DNA of 41,977 bases from Hydrogenophaga sp. (GCF_018780075.1 NZ_JADMKB010000134.1:1-41977), one strand, 5' to 3'; counted from the stretch's first letter, positions 1 through 9,972 are shown. Notes: generated by a model from the sequence alone, not told the origin. Numbers and translations are program-made.

Positions 1-626
1 ACGCGGTCCTGGCTGGCGCGCGAGAGCTTGCGCACGCGCCGGCCAAACCACATGCTCGGCAGCACCACCAGCCCGATGATCAGCGACACCTGCAGCATCA
101 CGTAGGGGTTGGTCCACACCAGCATGATCAGCGCGCCGATGCCGGTCACCGCGTTGCGCAAGCCCATGGAGAGCGACGAGCCCACCACGGTCTGCACCAG
201 CGTGGTGTCGGTGGTCAGGCGCGAGAGCACCTCGCCGGTCTGCGTGGTTTCGAAGAATTGCGGGCTCTGGCGCAGCACGTGGCTGTACACCGCATTGCGC
301 AGGTCGGCCGTGACGCGCTCGCCGATCCAGCTCACGAAATAGAAGCGCACGGCCGACGAGATGCCGAGCAGCACCGCCACGCCGAACAGCTGCACAAAGT
401 GCCCTCGCAGCGCCATGGTCTGATCGCCGCGGCCCGGTTCCACCAGCCCGCCGTCGATCAGGTGACGCAGCGCCCAGGGAAACAGCAGGGTGGCGGCGGC
501 GGCGAGCATCAGGAACAGGATGGCCAGCCCGATCTGCAGCCGGTAGGGCCGCATGAAGGGGCGCAGCCCGCCCAGCGAGGTGGGCGTGGACGACTTGGGG
601 CGTTCGGTGGCGGATGCGGTGCTCAT
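1..626 (-). CDS. ABC exporter, transmembrane domain (N-terminal part, runs off window)
   Basis: This is the first about 208 residues of an ABCB/MsbA-type exporter read leftwards; the rest, including the ATPase domain, lies outside the window. Translation from the ATG at 626 starts MSTASATERPKSS and continues into the type-1 exporter membrane domain. Two hydrophobic helices lie near residues 32-50 and 84-100. They are followed by the conserved intracellular-loop stretch with FFETTQTGEVLSRLTTDT (about 118-135), which is characteristic of exporters that carry lipids, drugs or peptides. The start gives a short polar leader before the first helix, as is usual. It is divergent from the DUF898 gene across a 99-bp gap. 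Family assignment is firm. Substrate is unknown because the nucleotide-binding half is missing and lipid-A flippase cannot be told from a generic multidrug exporter. Confidence 0.85.
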   Translation of the reverse strand, partial: MSTASATERPKSSTPTSLGGLRPFMRPYRLQIGLAILFLMLAAAATLLFPWALRHLIDGGLVEPGRGDQTMALRGHFVQLFGVAVLLGISSAVRFYFVSWIGERVTADLRNAVYSHVLRQSPQFFETTQTGEVLSRLTTDTTLVQTVVGSSLSMGLRNAVTGIGALIMLVWTNPYVMLQVSLIIGLVVLPSMWFGRRVRKLSRASQDR

Positions 627-725
627 GGGTCGAGTGTGCCGGTTTTCGCCTGTTCCATGCCTCAAGGCGCCCGGTGCCGGTGGTAGCATTTCCCGCTTAC
701 ATCCGCACACAAAAAAGGGCAGGGC

Positions 726-1952
726 ATGGAACCGTCAGACGAATTCGCAGAAACCGAGCGCTTGACGCTGGACCCGGTGTCGCCACCCGGTCCGCAGACG
801 CTGGACATCCGCTTCACCGGCTCGGGCAGCGAGTACTTCCGCATCTGGATCGTCAACCTCTTGCTCACCCTGGTGACGTTGACCCTGTACCTGCCGTTCG
901 CCCGCGCGCGTCGCATGGCCTATTTCCAGAACAACACGCTGGTTGGCGGCGACCCGCTGGGCTTTCACGCCGATTCCTGGAAGATGTTTCGCGGCTACCT
1001 GCTGGTGCTGGTGCTGGGCGTGGGCTACTCGGCGGTGTCCAACTTCATGCCCACCCTGTCGTGGGTGGCCCTGCTCGTGTTTGCGGCGCTGTGGCCGGCG
1101 CTGTGGCGCGCGTCGCTGCAGTTCCGCCTGCGCAACACCAGCTGGCGCGGCGTGCGGCTGGCCTTCGTGGGCGACCTGAAGTCGGCTTACGTCGCCATGC
1201 TGCCCTTCTTCATTCCCGCGCTGGCGTTGGCACTGCTGATGCCCGACATGAGCGACCCCGAGGCGGTCTCCGAAGAGGCGGCCCAGCAGGCCGCGATCAC
1301 CGTGGGGCTGGTAGTGCTGGGTTTCACGCTGCTGGTGCCCTGGTTGTGGGCGCGCATCAAGGCCTACCAGCACGGCGGCTATGCCTTTGCCCAGGAACGC
1401 ACCACCTTCACCGCCGGCGCCAAACGCTTCTACGGCCTGTCCATCAAGATCACCGGCGTCTCCCTGCTGGTGATGATGGGGCTGGGCACGGTGATGGGGG
1501 TGCTGGTGGGGGCGATGGCGGCGCTGGGCATGGCCAGCCTGGGCGACCTCAGCAACCTGGACGAGGGTGCCGGAGTGCTGCTCATGGTGGGCGCGGGCGC
1601 GGTGCTCGCCATGGTCTACGTGCTCTTGCCGCTGATCGTGGGCTCCTACATGACCTCGCGCTTCCAGAACCTGCTCTGGTCGAACACGCACAGCACCCAC
1701 ATCCGCTTCACCAGCCAGCTCAGACTCGCGCCGCTCATGCGCGTGAACATCGTCAACTGGGTGCTGATCGCCCTCACGCTCGGGCTGTACTGGCCTTTCG
1801 CCAAAGTGCGCTCCGCGCGCATCCGCCTCGAAGCCATGAGCGTCCAGGTGGACGGCGACGTGGACCGGTGGGTGAGCGACTCGCTGCAGCAACCTGTGGG
1901 GGTGATCGGCGACGCGGCGGGTGACTTCTTCGGCATCGACATGGGCCTGTGA
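726..1952 (+). CDS. DUF898 (YjgN-like) multi-pass membrane protein
   Basis: A 408-residue inner-membrane protein of the DUF898/YjgN family, whose biochemical role is unknown. After a cytoplasmic N-terminus of about 35 residues there is the family hallmark: a first helix followed by LPFARARRMAYFQNNT (near residues 57-72). The hallmark recurs at the C-terminus as LYWPFAKVRSARIRLEAM (near 352-369), so the protein looks internally repeated. About seven to eight hydrophobic segments lie between them. Its stop TGA (1950-1952) overlaps the ATG of the following M48 protease, so the two are probably translated together. DUF898 and M48 genes are often neighbours, which suggests joint work on membrane-protein or envelope quality control; that link is inference. 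Confidence 0.88.
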   Translation: MEPSDEFAETERLTLDPVSPPGPQTLDIRFTGSGSEYFRIWIVNLLLTLVTLTLYLPFARARRMAYFQNNTLVGGDPLGFHADSWKMFRGYLLVLVLGVGYSAVSNFMPTLSWVALLVFAALWPALWRASLQFRLRNTSWRGVRLAFVGDLKSAYVAMLPFFIPALALALLMPDMSDPEAVSEEAAQQAAITVGLVVLGFTLLVPWLWARIKAYQHGGYAFAQERTTFTAGAKRFYGLSIKITGVSLLVMMGLGTVMGVLVGAMAALGMASLGDLSNLDEGAGVLLMVGAGAVLAMVYVLLPLIVGSYMTSRFQNLLWSNTHSTHIRFTSQLRLAPLMRVNIVNWVLIALTLGLYWPFAKVRSARIRLEAMSVQVDGDVDRWVSDSLQQPVGVIGDAAGDFFGIDMGL

Positions 1953-3049
1953 TGGACGGCATGGCCGCAACCCTGATCACCCGTTGGTTCGACGGACGCA
2001 GCCCCCGGCCTCAGGCCGTGACCCTGCGCATCGACGGCGGTGAACTGCTCCTGCGCACGCAGGATGGCGCCGTCGAGCACCGCTACCCGCTGGCCCGGGT
2101 GCGCTGGCCCGAGCGCCGCACCCATGGGCAGCGCCAGACCGAGCTGCCCGACGGCAGCCTGATCCAGCACGCCGACGCCGCCGAGTGGGACGCCTGGTGG
2201 CGGGCCCAGGGGCACCGGGAGGGCGTGGTCGTGGGCTGGATGCAGAGCTGGCGCGCGACGCTGGTGGCGATGGCCGGCACCGTGGCGTTTCTGGCGGCGG
2301 CCTGGGTCTGGGGCGTGCCCTGGCTCAGCAGCACCCTGGCCCACTTGGTGCCACCGTCGCTGGAAGAGCGCATCGGCGAGGCCAGCATGTCGCAGCTCCA
2401 GTCGATCTTTCTGACGCCGAGCGAGCTGCCCCAGAGACAGCAGGACGCGCTGCGCCAGCGCTTCGCGGCCGTGGTGAAGGCCAGCCACCCCGAGGGCGAT
2501 GCGCCGCCCTGGAACCTCGCCTTCCACAAAAGCGAGATCCTGGGGGCCAACGCCTTTGCCCTGCCGGGCGGCGCCATCGTCATGACCGACGACCTGGTGA
2601 AGATGCTGGAAGACCGGCCCGACGCCCTCGTGGGCGTGCTGGCGCACGAACTCGGCCACGTGCAGCACCGCCACGGGCTCGACATGCTGGTGCGCTCCAG
2701 CCTGGTCAGCGCGCTGATCGGCGTCGTGCTGGGCGACGCGAGCAGCTTCCTCGCCACGGTGCCGGCCACCCTGGTGACCCAGTCCTACAGCCGCGACGCC
2801 GAGCGCGAGGCCGATGCCCATGCGGCCGAGATGCTGCACGCCGGGGGCATCGCTCCGGCAGAGATGGTGGTGTTTTTCGAGCGCATCCAGGCCGAGGAGC
2901 GGCAATGCGATGCCGATGCCGATGCCGATGCCGACCACGACGCGGCGGAGGAGGGCGGCGATGTCCTGCCGATCTCGATCGCCAGCCACCCGGACCACGC
3001 CGAACGCATCCGGTTTTTCCGGGAGTGGAAGTCCGTTGCTGGCTCATAG
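1952..3049 (+). CDS. M48-family zinc metalloprotease, membrane-anchored
   Basis: A 365-residue M48 (Ste24/HtpX/BepA-like) peptidase. About 100 N-terminal residues precede a single hydrophobic helix (about 103-120). The protease domain carries the zinc motif HELGH (H232, E233, H236) and the downstream SRDAEREAD segment, whose first Glu (E284) is the expected third zinc ligand. All catalytic residues are therefore present. The topology suggests the catalytic domain is periplasmic, cleaving misfolded envelope proteins, but the substrate is unknown. The ATG at 1952 overlaps the stop of the DUF898 gene; a GTG at 1949 is a possible alternative. No Shine-Dalgarno is visible, so translational coupling is likely. 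Near the C-terminus a tandem GATGCC repeat (about 2907-2933) encodes an Asp-Ala run of uncertain function. Confidence 0.9.
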   Translation: MDGMAATLITRWFDGRSPRPQAVTLRIDGGELLLRTQDGAVEHRYPLARVRWPERRTHGQRQTELPDGSLIQHADAAEWDAWWRAQGHREGVVVGWMQSWRATLVAMAGTVAFLAAAWVWGVPWLSSTLAHLVPPSLEERIGEASMSQLQSIFLTPSELPQRQQDALRQRFAAVVKASHPEGDAPPWNLAFHKSEILGANAFALPGGAIVMTDDLVKMLEDRPDALVGVLAHELGHVQHRHGLDMLVRSSLVSALIGVVLGDASSFLATVPATLVTQSYSRDAEREADAHAAEMLHAGGIAPAEMVVFFERIQAEERQCDADADADADHDAAEEGGDVLPISIASHPDHAERIRFFREWKSVAGS

Positions 3050-3088
3050 CGGCCCAGGCTTGGCGCAACGCCCACCCTGTGAGCCGCG

Positions 3089-3376
3089 TCACATCGGCAG
3101 TTGCTGGCTCACCACCCGGGTGTGGGCTTCTTCGAGTTCGTTGATCAGCCCGTCGATCTGTTCCATGAACTGGTCGCGGCTGGCGTGGGGGTGGCGGGTG
3201 ATCAGGGCGGTGGAGCGGTCGGCCAGGCCGTTTTCACCCGCCTGGCGCGCCCAGCGGCGCACTTCGCAGTAGGCCAGCAGGGCCAGCCGTCCCATGTCGC
3301 CGTTGCGGCGCGCATGGACCATGTCCCCGAGGAGGTCCTCAAGGCCGAGTTGCAATGGTGCGGTGGAATTGGCCAT
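3089..3376 (-). CDS. Conserved small protein of unknown function
   Basis: A 95-residue soluble, mostly helical protein (MANSTAPLQLGLEDLLGDMV...). It has no signal peptide, membrane segment or motif I recognise. The sequence is rich in charged residues and shows a long amphipathic helix with RDQFMEQIDGLINELEEAH near the C-terminus, which may form a coiled coil. I chose the ATG at 3376. An in-frame ATG at 3391 would add MLHCT, and neither has a strong ribosome-binding site. It converges with the M48 gene (39-bp gap) and is divergent from msrB. Coding looks real because the frame has normal GC-rich codon use and protein-like composition. Function is not assignable. Confidence 0.6.
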   Translation of the reverse strand: MANSTAPLQLGLEDLLGDMVHARRNGDMGRLALLAYCEVRRWARQAGENGLADRSTALITRHPHASRDQFMEQIDGLINELEEAHTRVVSQQLPM

Positions 3377-3608
3377 GGTGCAGTGCAGCATTATGGGTGG
3401 CTTCGTCACCGATGGCAACGGCCCTCCGCCCGGCGGGGCCATTGACCCGGGCCAAGACCGCGTGTGCGCCAGGCGTTGTACCGGGCGGCAGGGCGTTGTT
3501 GGCCGTTTGCTGTAAGGATGTGGCTGCCCGGACGACCCACCTGTCTCCGGGCCGATGAGCGGCGCCGTCTGGCGCACCGCCCCCCGGACACCTCGCAAGG
3601 ACACTGTG

Positions 3609-4106
3609 ATGGACAGACGCACCATGTTGAAGCATTTCACCGGCTGGCTGGCCGGCCTGTCGCTGCCCGCCACCACCCTGGCCGCACCGCCGTTTCCCTT
3701 GAACAAGACGGCGGCGGAGTGGAAGGCCCTGGTGTCGCCCGCGGCTTACGGCGTGCTGTTCGAGCACGGCACCGAGCGCGCCGGCACCAGCCCGCTCAAC
3801 GGCGAAAAGCGCCCGGGCACCTTTGTGTGCGCCGCGTGCCAGCTGCCGCTGTTCGACGCCGCGCACAAATACGAGAGCGGCACCGGCTGGCCCAGCTTCT
3901 GGCAGCCGCTGGCCGGGGCGCTGGGCACCTCCACCGACTACAAGGCCTTCTTCCCACGCACCGAGTACCACTGCGCGCGCTGCGGCGGGCACCAGGGCCA
4001 TGTGTTCAGCGACGGACCCCAACCCACCGGCAAACGCTATTGCAACAACGGCGTGGCGCTGGCCTTCGTGCCCCAGGGTCAGGCCCTGCCACCCGTGCGC
4101 AAGTGA
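3609..4106 (+). CDS. msrB: Peptide-methionine (R)-S-oxide reductase MsrB, exported
   Basis: A 165-residue MsrB that reduces the R-epimer of methionine sulfoxide in proteins. The N-terminus (MDRRTMLKHFTGWLAG...) is a twin-arginine-type signal with a hydrophobic stretch ending LAAP near residue 25, so the enzyme should act in the periplasm. The zinc-binding cysteine pairs are complete: C74/C77 and C122/C125. The catalytic cysteine is C145 in RYCNN. The start at ATG 3609 places the RR motif right at the N-terminus; an upstream start would bury it. It lies 164 bp before msrA with a C-run repeat between them, so it may be transcribed with msrA but not tightly coupled. Both enzymes being exported suggests a periplasmic repair pair for both epimers. 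Confidence 0.93.
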   Translation: MDRRTMLKHFTGWLAGLSLPATTLAAPPFPLNKTAAEWKALVSPAAYGVLFEHGTERAGTSPLNGEKRPGTFVCAACQLPLFDAAHKYESGTGWPSFWQPLAGALGTSTDYKAFFPRTEYHCARCGGHQGHVFSDGPQPTGKRYCNNGVALAFVPQGQALPPVRK

Positions 4107-4113
4107 AGTGAAG

Positions 4114-4211
4114 CCCCCCCGCGCCGCTTCGCGTCACCCCCCTCTCTCGCCTTCGGCGGGAGGGGGACGGCACTGGCCGTCCGGCAAAGCCGGCCCGGCG
4201 GTGCCTTGGGC
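4114..4211 (+). repeat. Dispersed GC-rich 3'-end repeat, copy 1
   Basis: It starts 7 bases after the msrB stop. It has a C-run, a segment like CGCCGCTTCGCG, a long G/C hairpin (CCCCC...GGGGG around 4136-4165), and then the shared core GGCACTGGCCGTCCGGC / AAA / GCCGG ending in GGTGCC. The core is near-identical to copies at 9895-9972 and 14557-14635. This copy differs by a longer hairpin insert. Its orientation relative to the upstream gene is the same as in the other copies. It probably acts as an RNA 3'-end or attenuating structure; no T-run follows. Confidence 0.8.
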
Positions 4212-4270
4212 CGCACCGTTGCAGGCGTCCGGGTTGCCATCCCGCATGAGAACGCCCTTTGAAAGACACC

Positions 4271-4858
4271 ATGAACCCCACACGCACCCTCCTGTCCCTG
4301 ATGGCGGCGCTGCTGCTGTCTACCACCTCGCTCAGCCATGCCGCCACGGCCACCGCCGTGTTCGCTGGCGGCTGTTTCTGGTGCATCGAGAAGGACTTTG
4401 AAAAACTGCCTGGCGTGGTGGAGGTCGAGTCGGGCTACACCGCCGGCAAAACCCCTGATCCGACCTACGAACAGGTCAGCAAGGGCCGCACCGGGCACAC
4501 CGAAGCCGTGCGCGTGATCTACGACCCCGCCAAGGTGAGTTACGCGCAACTGGTCGAGTACTTCTGGCGCCACATCGACCCCACGGTCAAGGACCGGCAG
4601 TTCTGCGACGTCGGCACGCAGTACCGCAGCGGCATCTACTGGGGCAGCGAGGCGGAGCGCCAGGTGGCCGAGGCCAGCCGCGACGCGCTGTTGAAGAGTG
4701 GCCGTTTCAAGACCATCCACACCGAGCTCGCGCCCGCCAGCGCCTTCCACCTGGCCGAGGCCTACCACCAGGACTATTACAAGAAGAACGAGCTGCGCTA
4801 CAACTTCTACCGGCTGTCGTGCGGACGCGATGCGCGCGTGAAAGAACTCTGGAAGTGA
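4271..4858 (+). CDS. msrA: Peptide-methionine (S)-S-oxide reductase MsrA, exported
   Basis: A 195-residue MsrA that reduces the S-epimer of methionine sulfoxide. The N-terminus MNPTRTLLSLMAALLLSTT...SHAA is a Sec signal peptide with cleavage expected after about residue 24. The catalytic motif GCFWC follows, with the nucleophilic Cys at residue 35. The GRTGHTEAVRV and YHQDYYKKN motifs of the family are intact. I chose the ATG at 4271; a TTG at 4259 in frame lacks support. The C-terminal tail includes a further Cys (LSCGRD) that could act in recycling. With msrB upstream it forms a periplasmic repair pair. Together with the convergent 114-residue gene at 4875-5219 it closes this part of the window. 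Confidence 0.93.
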   Translation: MNPTRTLLSLMAALLLSTTSLSHAATATAVFAGGCFWCIEKDFEKLPGVVEVESGYTAGKTPDPTYEQVSKGRTGHTEAVRVIYDPAKVSYAQLVEYFWRHIDPTVKDRQFCDVGTQYRSGIYWGSEAERQVAEASRDALLKSGRFKTIHTELAPASAFHLAEAYHQDYYKKNELRYNFYRLSCGRDARVKELWK

Positions 4859-4874
4859 ACCCGGCGCGGGCGCG

Positions 4875-5219
4875 TCAGCGCCCCGCGCCGCTGCGGTGCC
4901 ACCGAGACCGCGACCCGTTCCGGACGACCCCGTCGTCAAAGAGGTGGCCCATGTCGTGGATGCGATCGGCCGCGATCGACTGGCAATGGTCCCGGGCGAT
5001 GACGTTGTAGGCGTCCGCGCGCAGGGCCCAGAGTTCCCGTTGGCTGCCGGCCAGGCGGATGCGGTGGTGCAGGTGCTGGGCGTGCACGCCGCTGCAGTCG
5101 TGCACGCTGCGCAGCAGGGCGCTGCGCGCCAGGTGCAGGCCGGTCGCTGAAGCGCGGGTGTCGGCGGTGGGTGGCCGGTTCCGGAGGGCGTCGAGCAGCC
5201 GTTGCAGGTCGGTGAACAT
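4875..5219 (-). CDS. Hypothetical protein, 114 residues
   Basis: Unknown function. It starts MFTDLQRLLDALRNRPP and has no signal peptide or membrane segment. The second half contains His and Asp residues (DHCQSIAADRIHDMGHLFDD) that could bind metal, but I recognise no family. The ATG at 5219 is preceded by AAGGA at a 5-base spacing, which supports this start over longer upstream possibilities. It converges on msrA with 16 bp between the stops. It may be lineage-restricted. Confidence 0.55.
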   Translation of the reverse strand: MFTDLQRLLDALRNRPPTADTRASATGLHLARSALLRSVHDCSGVHAQHLHHRIRLAGSQRELWALRADAYNVIARDHCQSIAADRIHDMGHLFDDGVVRNGSRSRWHRSGAGR

Positions 5220-5401
5220 GGGTTTCCTTCGATGGGTCGCATCGGTGGGGTGGGGCTCGCGGCCTGGCTTGTGGTGGGCCGCGGGCGTGGGGGCAAGCCC
5301 GCATTGTTGGGCCACCGGGCGCTGAAAGGCAGGGAGCGCAGTCCAGAGCGGGCGTGCAACACCGCACACGGGTGTGGACGAACCGCCTCGCGGGTGTGCG
5401 G

Positions 5402-5443
5402 CCGGTCCAGCGCACAGACCCGCTGTCGGCCTGGTGCTACAAG
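5402..5443 (+). promoter_or_regulatory. Class II Crp/Fnr-type promoter A (for ABC export operon)
   Basis: The right half-site CGCACAGACC (5411-5420) is perfect, while the left half (CCGGT) is degenerate. The -10-like TACAAG lies at 5438-5443, 23 bases after the end of the 14-bp core, as in the other sites of this set. This is the weakest site. The gap 5220-5565 (346 bp) otherwise holds only a rejected near-match at 5354-5367 and no gene that I can support. Confidence 0.5.
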
Positions 5444-5565
5444 GACAGGAGTCCGATCCGGGCTTGACACAGGTCAGTGCAGGCGGCACCGTGCTTTGAA
5501 ACACTGGCCGCATGCAGCGCCGTGCGCGGTGCCTGACCGTTCGATCCTTTGCCCTGCCCGTTCCC

Positions 5566-6303
<738 letters not shown>

Positions 6304-6310
6304 GCCCGCT

Positions 6311-8680
6311 GTGAAAGCCCTGCACATCAAGCTCTGGCGCGACCTCACGCGGCTGCGCGCGCAGGTGGCCACCATCGCCATGGTCGTGGCCATCGGCGTG
6401 GCCGGTTTCGTGGGCATGTTCTCGGTGCACGAGTCGCTCCAGGGTTCGCGCGACGCCTTCTACCGCGACAACCGGCTGGCCGACGTGTTCGCGAACGTCA
6501 AGCGCGCGCCGGTGCACCTGCGCGAGCGCCTGGCCGCCTTGCCCGGCGTGGCCGAGGTGAAGCTCGACGTGGTGTTCGACGCGCAGATCGACCTGCCCGG
6601 TGTGCTGCCGCCCGTGACGGGGCGGTTCATCGGGCTCGACCTCTCGCGCGTGCACGCCGGGCGCCAGGGCCTGAACGCGCTCACCTTGAAGCGCGGGCGC
6701 TGGCCTGAGCGCGATGGCGCGCTTGAAGCCCTGGTGAGCGACCGTTTTGCGGCGGCGCGCGGCCTGAACCCCGGCGACACGGTGCACGCCATCCTCAACG
6801 GCAAGCGCGAGGCCGTGCACCTGGTGGGCACGGCGGCCTCGCCCGAGTACGTGTTCGCCTCGCAGGGCGGCGCGCCCGACGACACCTCGTTCGGCATCTG
6901 GTGGATCGACGGCGCGCGCATGACGCAGGCCTTCGACATGCAGGGCGCGTTCAACCTGGCCTCGCTGCGGCTCGATGCCGGGGCCCCGGTGGCGCCGGTG
7001 CTGCTGCGGGTGGACCGCCTGCTCGAACCCTATGGCGCCATCGGTTCGGTGGGGCGCGACAAGCAGCTCTCGGCCAAGATCGTCAGTGACGAACTCGCGC
7101 AACTCAAGGTCATGGGCACGGTGCTGCCGGCCATCTTTCTCGCCGTGGCCATGTTCATCCTCAACGTGGTGCTGAGCCGGCAGGTCGCCACGCAGCGCAG
7201 CCAGATCGCGGCGCTCAAGGCGCTGGGCTACCGGGACGGCGCGATCGCGTGGCACTACATCCAGCTCGCGCTGGCCATCGCCGGGCTGGGCCTGCTGGTG
7301 GGGCTGGCCCTGAGCGAGGCCATCGGGCGCGGCATGCTGCTGCTCTACGACGAGGTGTTCCGCTTCAACGGGCTGCGTTACGTGACCACGGTCTGGCTCG
7401 TGGTGGCTTCGGTGTTCATCGCCTGCGCCGCGGCCGCGGCCGGCACCTGGACCGCGATCCGCGCGGTGGTGCGCCTGAGCCCGGCGCAGGCCATGCAGCC
7501 GCCGTCGCCACCGAGCTACCAGCGCACGCTGGCCGAGCGCCTGGGCCTGGGGCGCTGGGTCAGCACCGGCGCGATGATGGTGATCCGCAACGTCGAGCGC
7601 CGCCCGCTGCGCGCGGCCTTCACCGTGACCGGCATCGCGCTGGCGGTGGCGCTGCAGATCTCGGGCGCGTTCTGGCTCGACGCCATCGCGCACATCGTGG
7701 ACGTGCAGTTCCGCCAGGTGCAGCAGGGCGACGTGCTGGTGAACTTCCGCCGCCCGGTGCCGGTGGGCGTGGTGCAGGACCTGCAGCGCCTGCCCGGCGT
7801 GATCGACGCCGAGCCCTACCGCACCGAGCCCGTGCGCGTGGGCCTGGGCGGGCGCACCGTGGACACGGCCCTGCTGGGGTTTCGCGGCGACGCCCGGCTC
7901 ATGCGCGTGGTCGACGAACAGCGCGGCGCGGTGGCGCTGCCGGCGCATGGCGTGGTGCTGAGCGCGCTGCTCGCCAGGGAGCTGGGCGCGCGCGTGGGCG
8001 ACCGCGTCGAACTGCAGTTCCGGCTCTGGAGCCAGACCCGGGTGCCGGTGGTGGTGGTGGACGTGGTGCACACCATGTTCGGGCAGCAGCTCTACATGAA
8101 CCTCGACGCCATGAACCGGATCGCGCGCGACGGCGACGGCGTGGCCGACGCGGCGCTGCAGGTCGACCCGCTGGCGATGGACGCCTTCTGGGGCGCGGTG
8201 AAGGCCGCGCCCATGATCAACTCGGTGTTCGACAAGGCCGGCTCCATGGCCGCGTTCGACAAGACCACCTCGCGCAACATGGGCATCTTCAGCGGCATCC
8301 TCACGCTGTTTGCGGTCGCGATGGCGGTGGGCATCATCTACAACGCGGCGCGCATCTCGCTCTCCGAGCGCGCCTGGGAGCTGGCGAGCCTGCGCGTGCT
8401 GGGCATGACGCGGGCCGAGGTCTCGGTGCTGCTGCTGGCCGAGCTGGGCGCCGAGCTGCTGCTGGCGCTGCCCGTGGGCGGGCTCGCGGGCTGGGGGCTG
8501 GCCTCGCTGATGATGCGGCTGATGTCGTCGGACAGCATCGATTTCCCCGTCGTGATCGAACCGTCCACCTACGCCTCGGCGGCCCTCATCGTGCTCGCCG
8601 CCGGTGTGGCCAGCGCCTTGCTGGTGCGGCGAAAGATCGACCAACTGGACCTGGTGTCCGTATTGAAGGTGCGCGAATGA
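6311..8680 (+). CDS. FtsX-family ABC permease (two FtsX domains)
   Basis: A 789-residue inner-membrane permease. A first helix (about 15-35) is followed by a large periplasmic domain. Then come three helices of a first FtsX domain (about 270-385), a fourth helix starting the second half (about 435-455), a second periplasmic domain and a final three-helix FtsX domain (about 660-780). This is the doubled layout of LolC/E-like or DevC-type permeases. It starts at GTG 6311, giving [12 protein letters not shown], a typical amphipathic start. The stop TGA overlaps the next gene's ATG (8677-8680), so the adaptor is translationally coupled. It should work with the ATPase at 5566 and the adaptor at 8677. 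The substrate is unknown. Confidence 0.92.
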   Translation: MKALHIKLWRDLTRLRAQVATIAMVVAIGVAGFVGMFSVHESLQGSRDAFYRDNRLADVFANVKRAPVHLRERLAALPGVAEVKLDVVFDAQIDLPGVLPPVTGRFIGLDLSRVHAGRQGLNALTLKRGRWPERDGALEALVSDRFAAARGLNPGDTVHAILNGKREAVHLVGTAASPEYVFASQGGAPDDTSFGIWWIDGARMTQAFDMQGAFNLASLRLDAGAPVAPVLLRVDRLLEPYGAIGSVGRDKQLSAKIVSDELAQLKVMGTVLPAIFLAVAMFILNVVLSRQVATQRSQIAALKALGYRDGAIAWHYIQLALAIAGLGLLVGLALSEAIGRGMLLLYDEVFRFNGLRYVTTVWLVVASVFIACAAAAAGTWTAIRAVVRLSPAQAMQPPSPPSYQRTLAERLGLGRWVSTGAMMVIRNVERRPLRAAFTVTGIALAVALQISGAFWLDAIAHIVDVQFRQVQQGDVLVNFRRPVPVGVVQDLQRLPGVIDAEPYRTEPVRVGLGGRTVDTALLGFRGDARLMRVVDEQRGAVALPAHGVVLSALLARELGARVGDRVELQFRLWSQTRVPVVVVDVVHTMFGQQLYMNLDAMNRIARDGDGVADAALQVDPLAMDAFWGAVKAAPMINSVFDKAGSMAAFDKTTSRNMGIFSGILTLFAVAMAVGIIYNAARISLSERAWELASLRVLGMTRAEVSVLLLAELGAELLLALPVGGLAGWGLASLMMRLMSSDSIDFPVVIEPSTYASAALIVLAAGVASALLVRRKIDQLDLVSVLKVRE

Positions 8681-9894
8681 ACGACAAGAACAAGGCTTCC
8701 AACGCTTCGAAGTCCCGTCGCTGGCTGTGGTGGGGGCTGCTGGGGGTGGCCGCCGTGGGTCTGGTGGTCGCGGTGTACCGGCCGCGCCCGCTGCGGGTCG
8801 AGGTGGCCACGGTCGCCACCGGCACCTTCGAGCAGGCCATCGAAGAAGACGGGCAGCTGCGGCTGAAGCACCGCTACGTGGTCACCGCGCCCACGTCGGC
8901 GCAGCTGCTGCGCCCCACGCTCCAGGTGGGCGACACGGTGAAGGCGGGCGAGGTGGTGGCCACGCTGCAGCCGGTGGCGCCGCAGATGATCGACGCGCGC
9001 ACACGCAGCGTGATGCAGCAGCGCGTGGGCAGCGCCGAGGCCGCGCGCCGCGCCGCCGCCGCGCAGGTGCAGCGCGCGCAGACCGCGCTGTCGCTCGCCA
9101 CGCTCGAAGCCAGCCGCGCCGCCCAGCTCGCGAAAGAGCAGTTCATCGCGCCCTCGGCGCGCGACCAGGCCGAGCTCGCCCGCCAGGCCGCGCAGCAGGC
9201 GCTGAACGCCGCGCGGGCCGAGCAGGCCATGGCCGACTTCGCGCTGGCCGAAGCGCGCGCCGGGCTCAGCCTGGCCGCGCCCGCGGCCGCTCAGCCCGCC
9301 GGCTTGTGGCAGATCAAGAGCCCGGTGAACGGCCAGGTGCTCAAGCTGCACCTGGACAGCGAAGGCCCGGTCACGGCCGGCGCGCCGCTGCTGGTGGTCG
9401 GCGACACGGCCGAGATGGAGGCGGTGATCGACGTGCTCTCGGGCGAGGTGCGGCAGGTGCGGCCCGGCGCGCCCGTGCGGCTGTCCACCGGCAGCGGTGC
9501 CCCGGCGCTGTCGGGGCAGGTGGTGCGCGTGGAGCCGATGGCGTTCACCAAGGTCTCGGCGCTGGGCATCGAAGAGCAGCGGGTGAACGTGGTGGTGGCG
9601 CTGCCGTCCCCGGTGGGGGAGGCCGCGCGGCTGGGCGACGGGTTTCGCGTCGATGCGCACATCACCGTGTCGTCGCAGGCCGACGCCCTGCTGGTGCCGA
9701 GCGCCGCGCTGGTGCGCGACGGCGAGCGCTGGCGCGTGTTCGTGGTGGAGGCCGGCAAAGCGCGCGCGCGCCCCGTGCAGGTCCGCGACCGCAACGCGGA
9801 GGCGGCCTGGGTGAAAGAGGGCCTGACGGCGGGCGAGATCGTGGTGCTGTACCCGGGCAGTGTCATGAGCGACGGGCAGCCGGTGAAGAAGTAA
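8677..9894 (+). CDS. HlyD/MacA-like periplasmic adaptor (membrane-fusion protein)
   Basis: A 405-residue membrane-fusion protein with one N-terminal anchor (RWLWWGLLGVAAVGLVVAV, about 14-32). A barrel/lipoyl half follows (about 45-105), then a long Ala/Gln/Arg-rich helical hairpin (about 105-200) and the returning lipoyl half with SPVNGQVLKL. Beta-barrel and membrane-proximal domains end with a DGQPV motif. It links inner-membrane ABC permeases to an outer-membrane channel. No TolC-like gene is present here, so a shared channel elsewhere is implied. It overlaps the permease by 4 bp (ATGA). A dispersed repeat begins at the very next base after its stop. Confidence 0.9.
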   Translation: MNDKNKASNASKSRRWLWWGLLGVAAVGLVVAVYRPRPLRVEVATVATGTFEQAIEEDGQLRLKHRYVVTAPTSAQLLRPTLQVGDTVKAGEVVATLQPVAPQMIDARTRSVMQQRVGSAEAARRAAAAQVQRAQTALSLATLEASRAAQLAKEQFIAPSARDQAELARQAAQQALNAARAEQAMADFALAEARAGLSLAAPAAAQPAGLWQIKSPVNGQVLKLHLDSEGPVTAGAPLLVVGDTAEMEAVIDVLSGEVRQVRPGAPVRLSTGSGAPALSGQVVRVEPMAFTKVSALGIEEQRVNVVVALPSPVGEAARLGDGFRVDAHITVSSQADALLVPSAALVRDGERWRVFVVEAGKARARPVQVRDRNAEAAWVKEGLTAGEIVVLYPGSVMSDGQPVKK

Positions 9895-9972
9895 CCCCCC
9901 GCAGCGCTTCGCGCTACCCCCCAGGGGGCGGCACTGGCCGTCCGGCAAAGCCGGCCCGGCGGTGCCCTGGGC
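9895..9972 (+). repeat. Dispersed GC-rich 3'-end repeat, copy 2
   Basis: It begins immediately after the TAA of the adaptor gene. It has a C-run, GCAGCGCTTCGCGCTA, a CCCCCC-A-GGGGG palindrome, and then the core GGCACTGGCCGTCCGGC / AAA / GCCGG with GGTGCC. It is nearly identical to copy 3 at 14557-14635 and shares its second half with copy 1. Several stem-loops are possible. It is best seen as an RNA 3'-end element reading in the direction of the upstream gene. Confidence 0.85.

Noticed and set aside
5354..5367. Near-match GTGCA-ACAC-CGCAC
   Set aside because: No acceptable -10-like hexamer at 23 bases in either direction (GCGGGT, TGCCTT), and the left half is imperfect.
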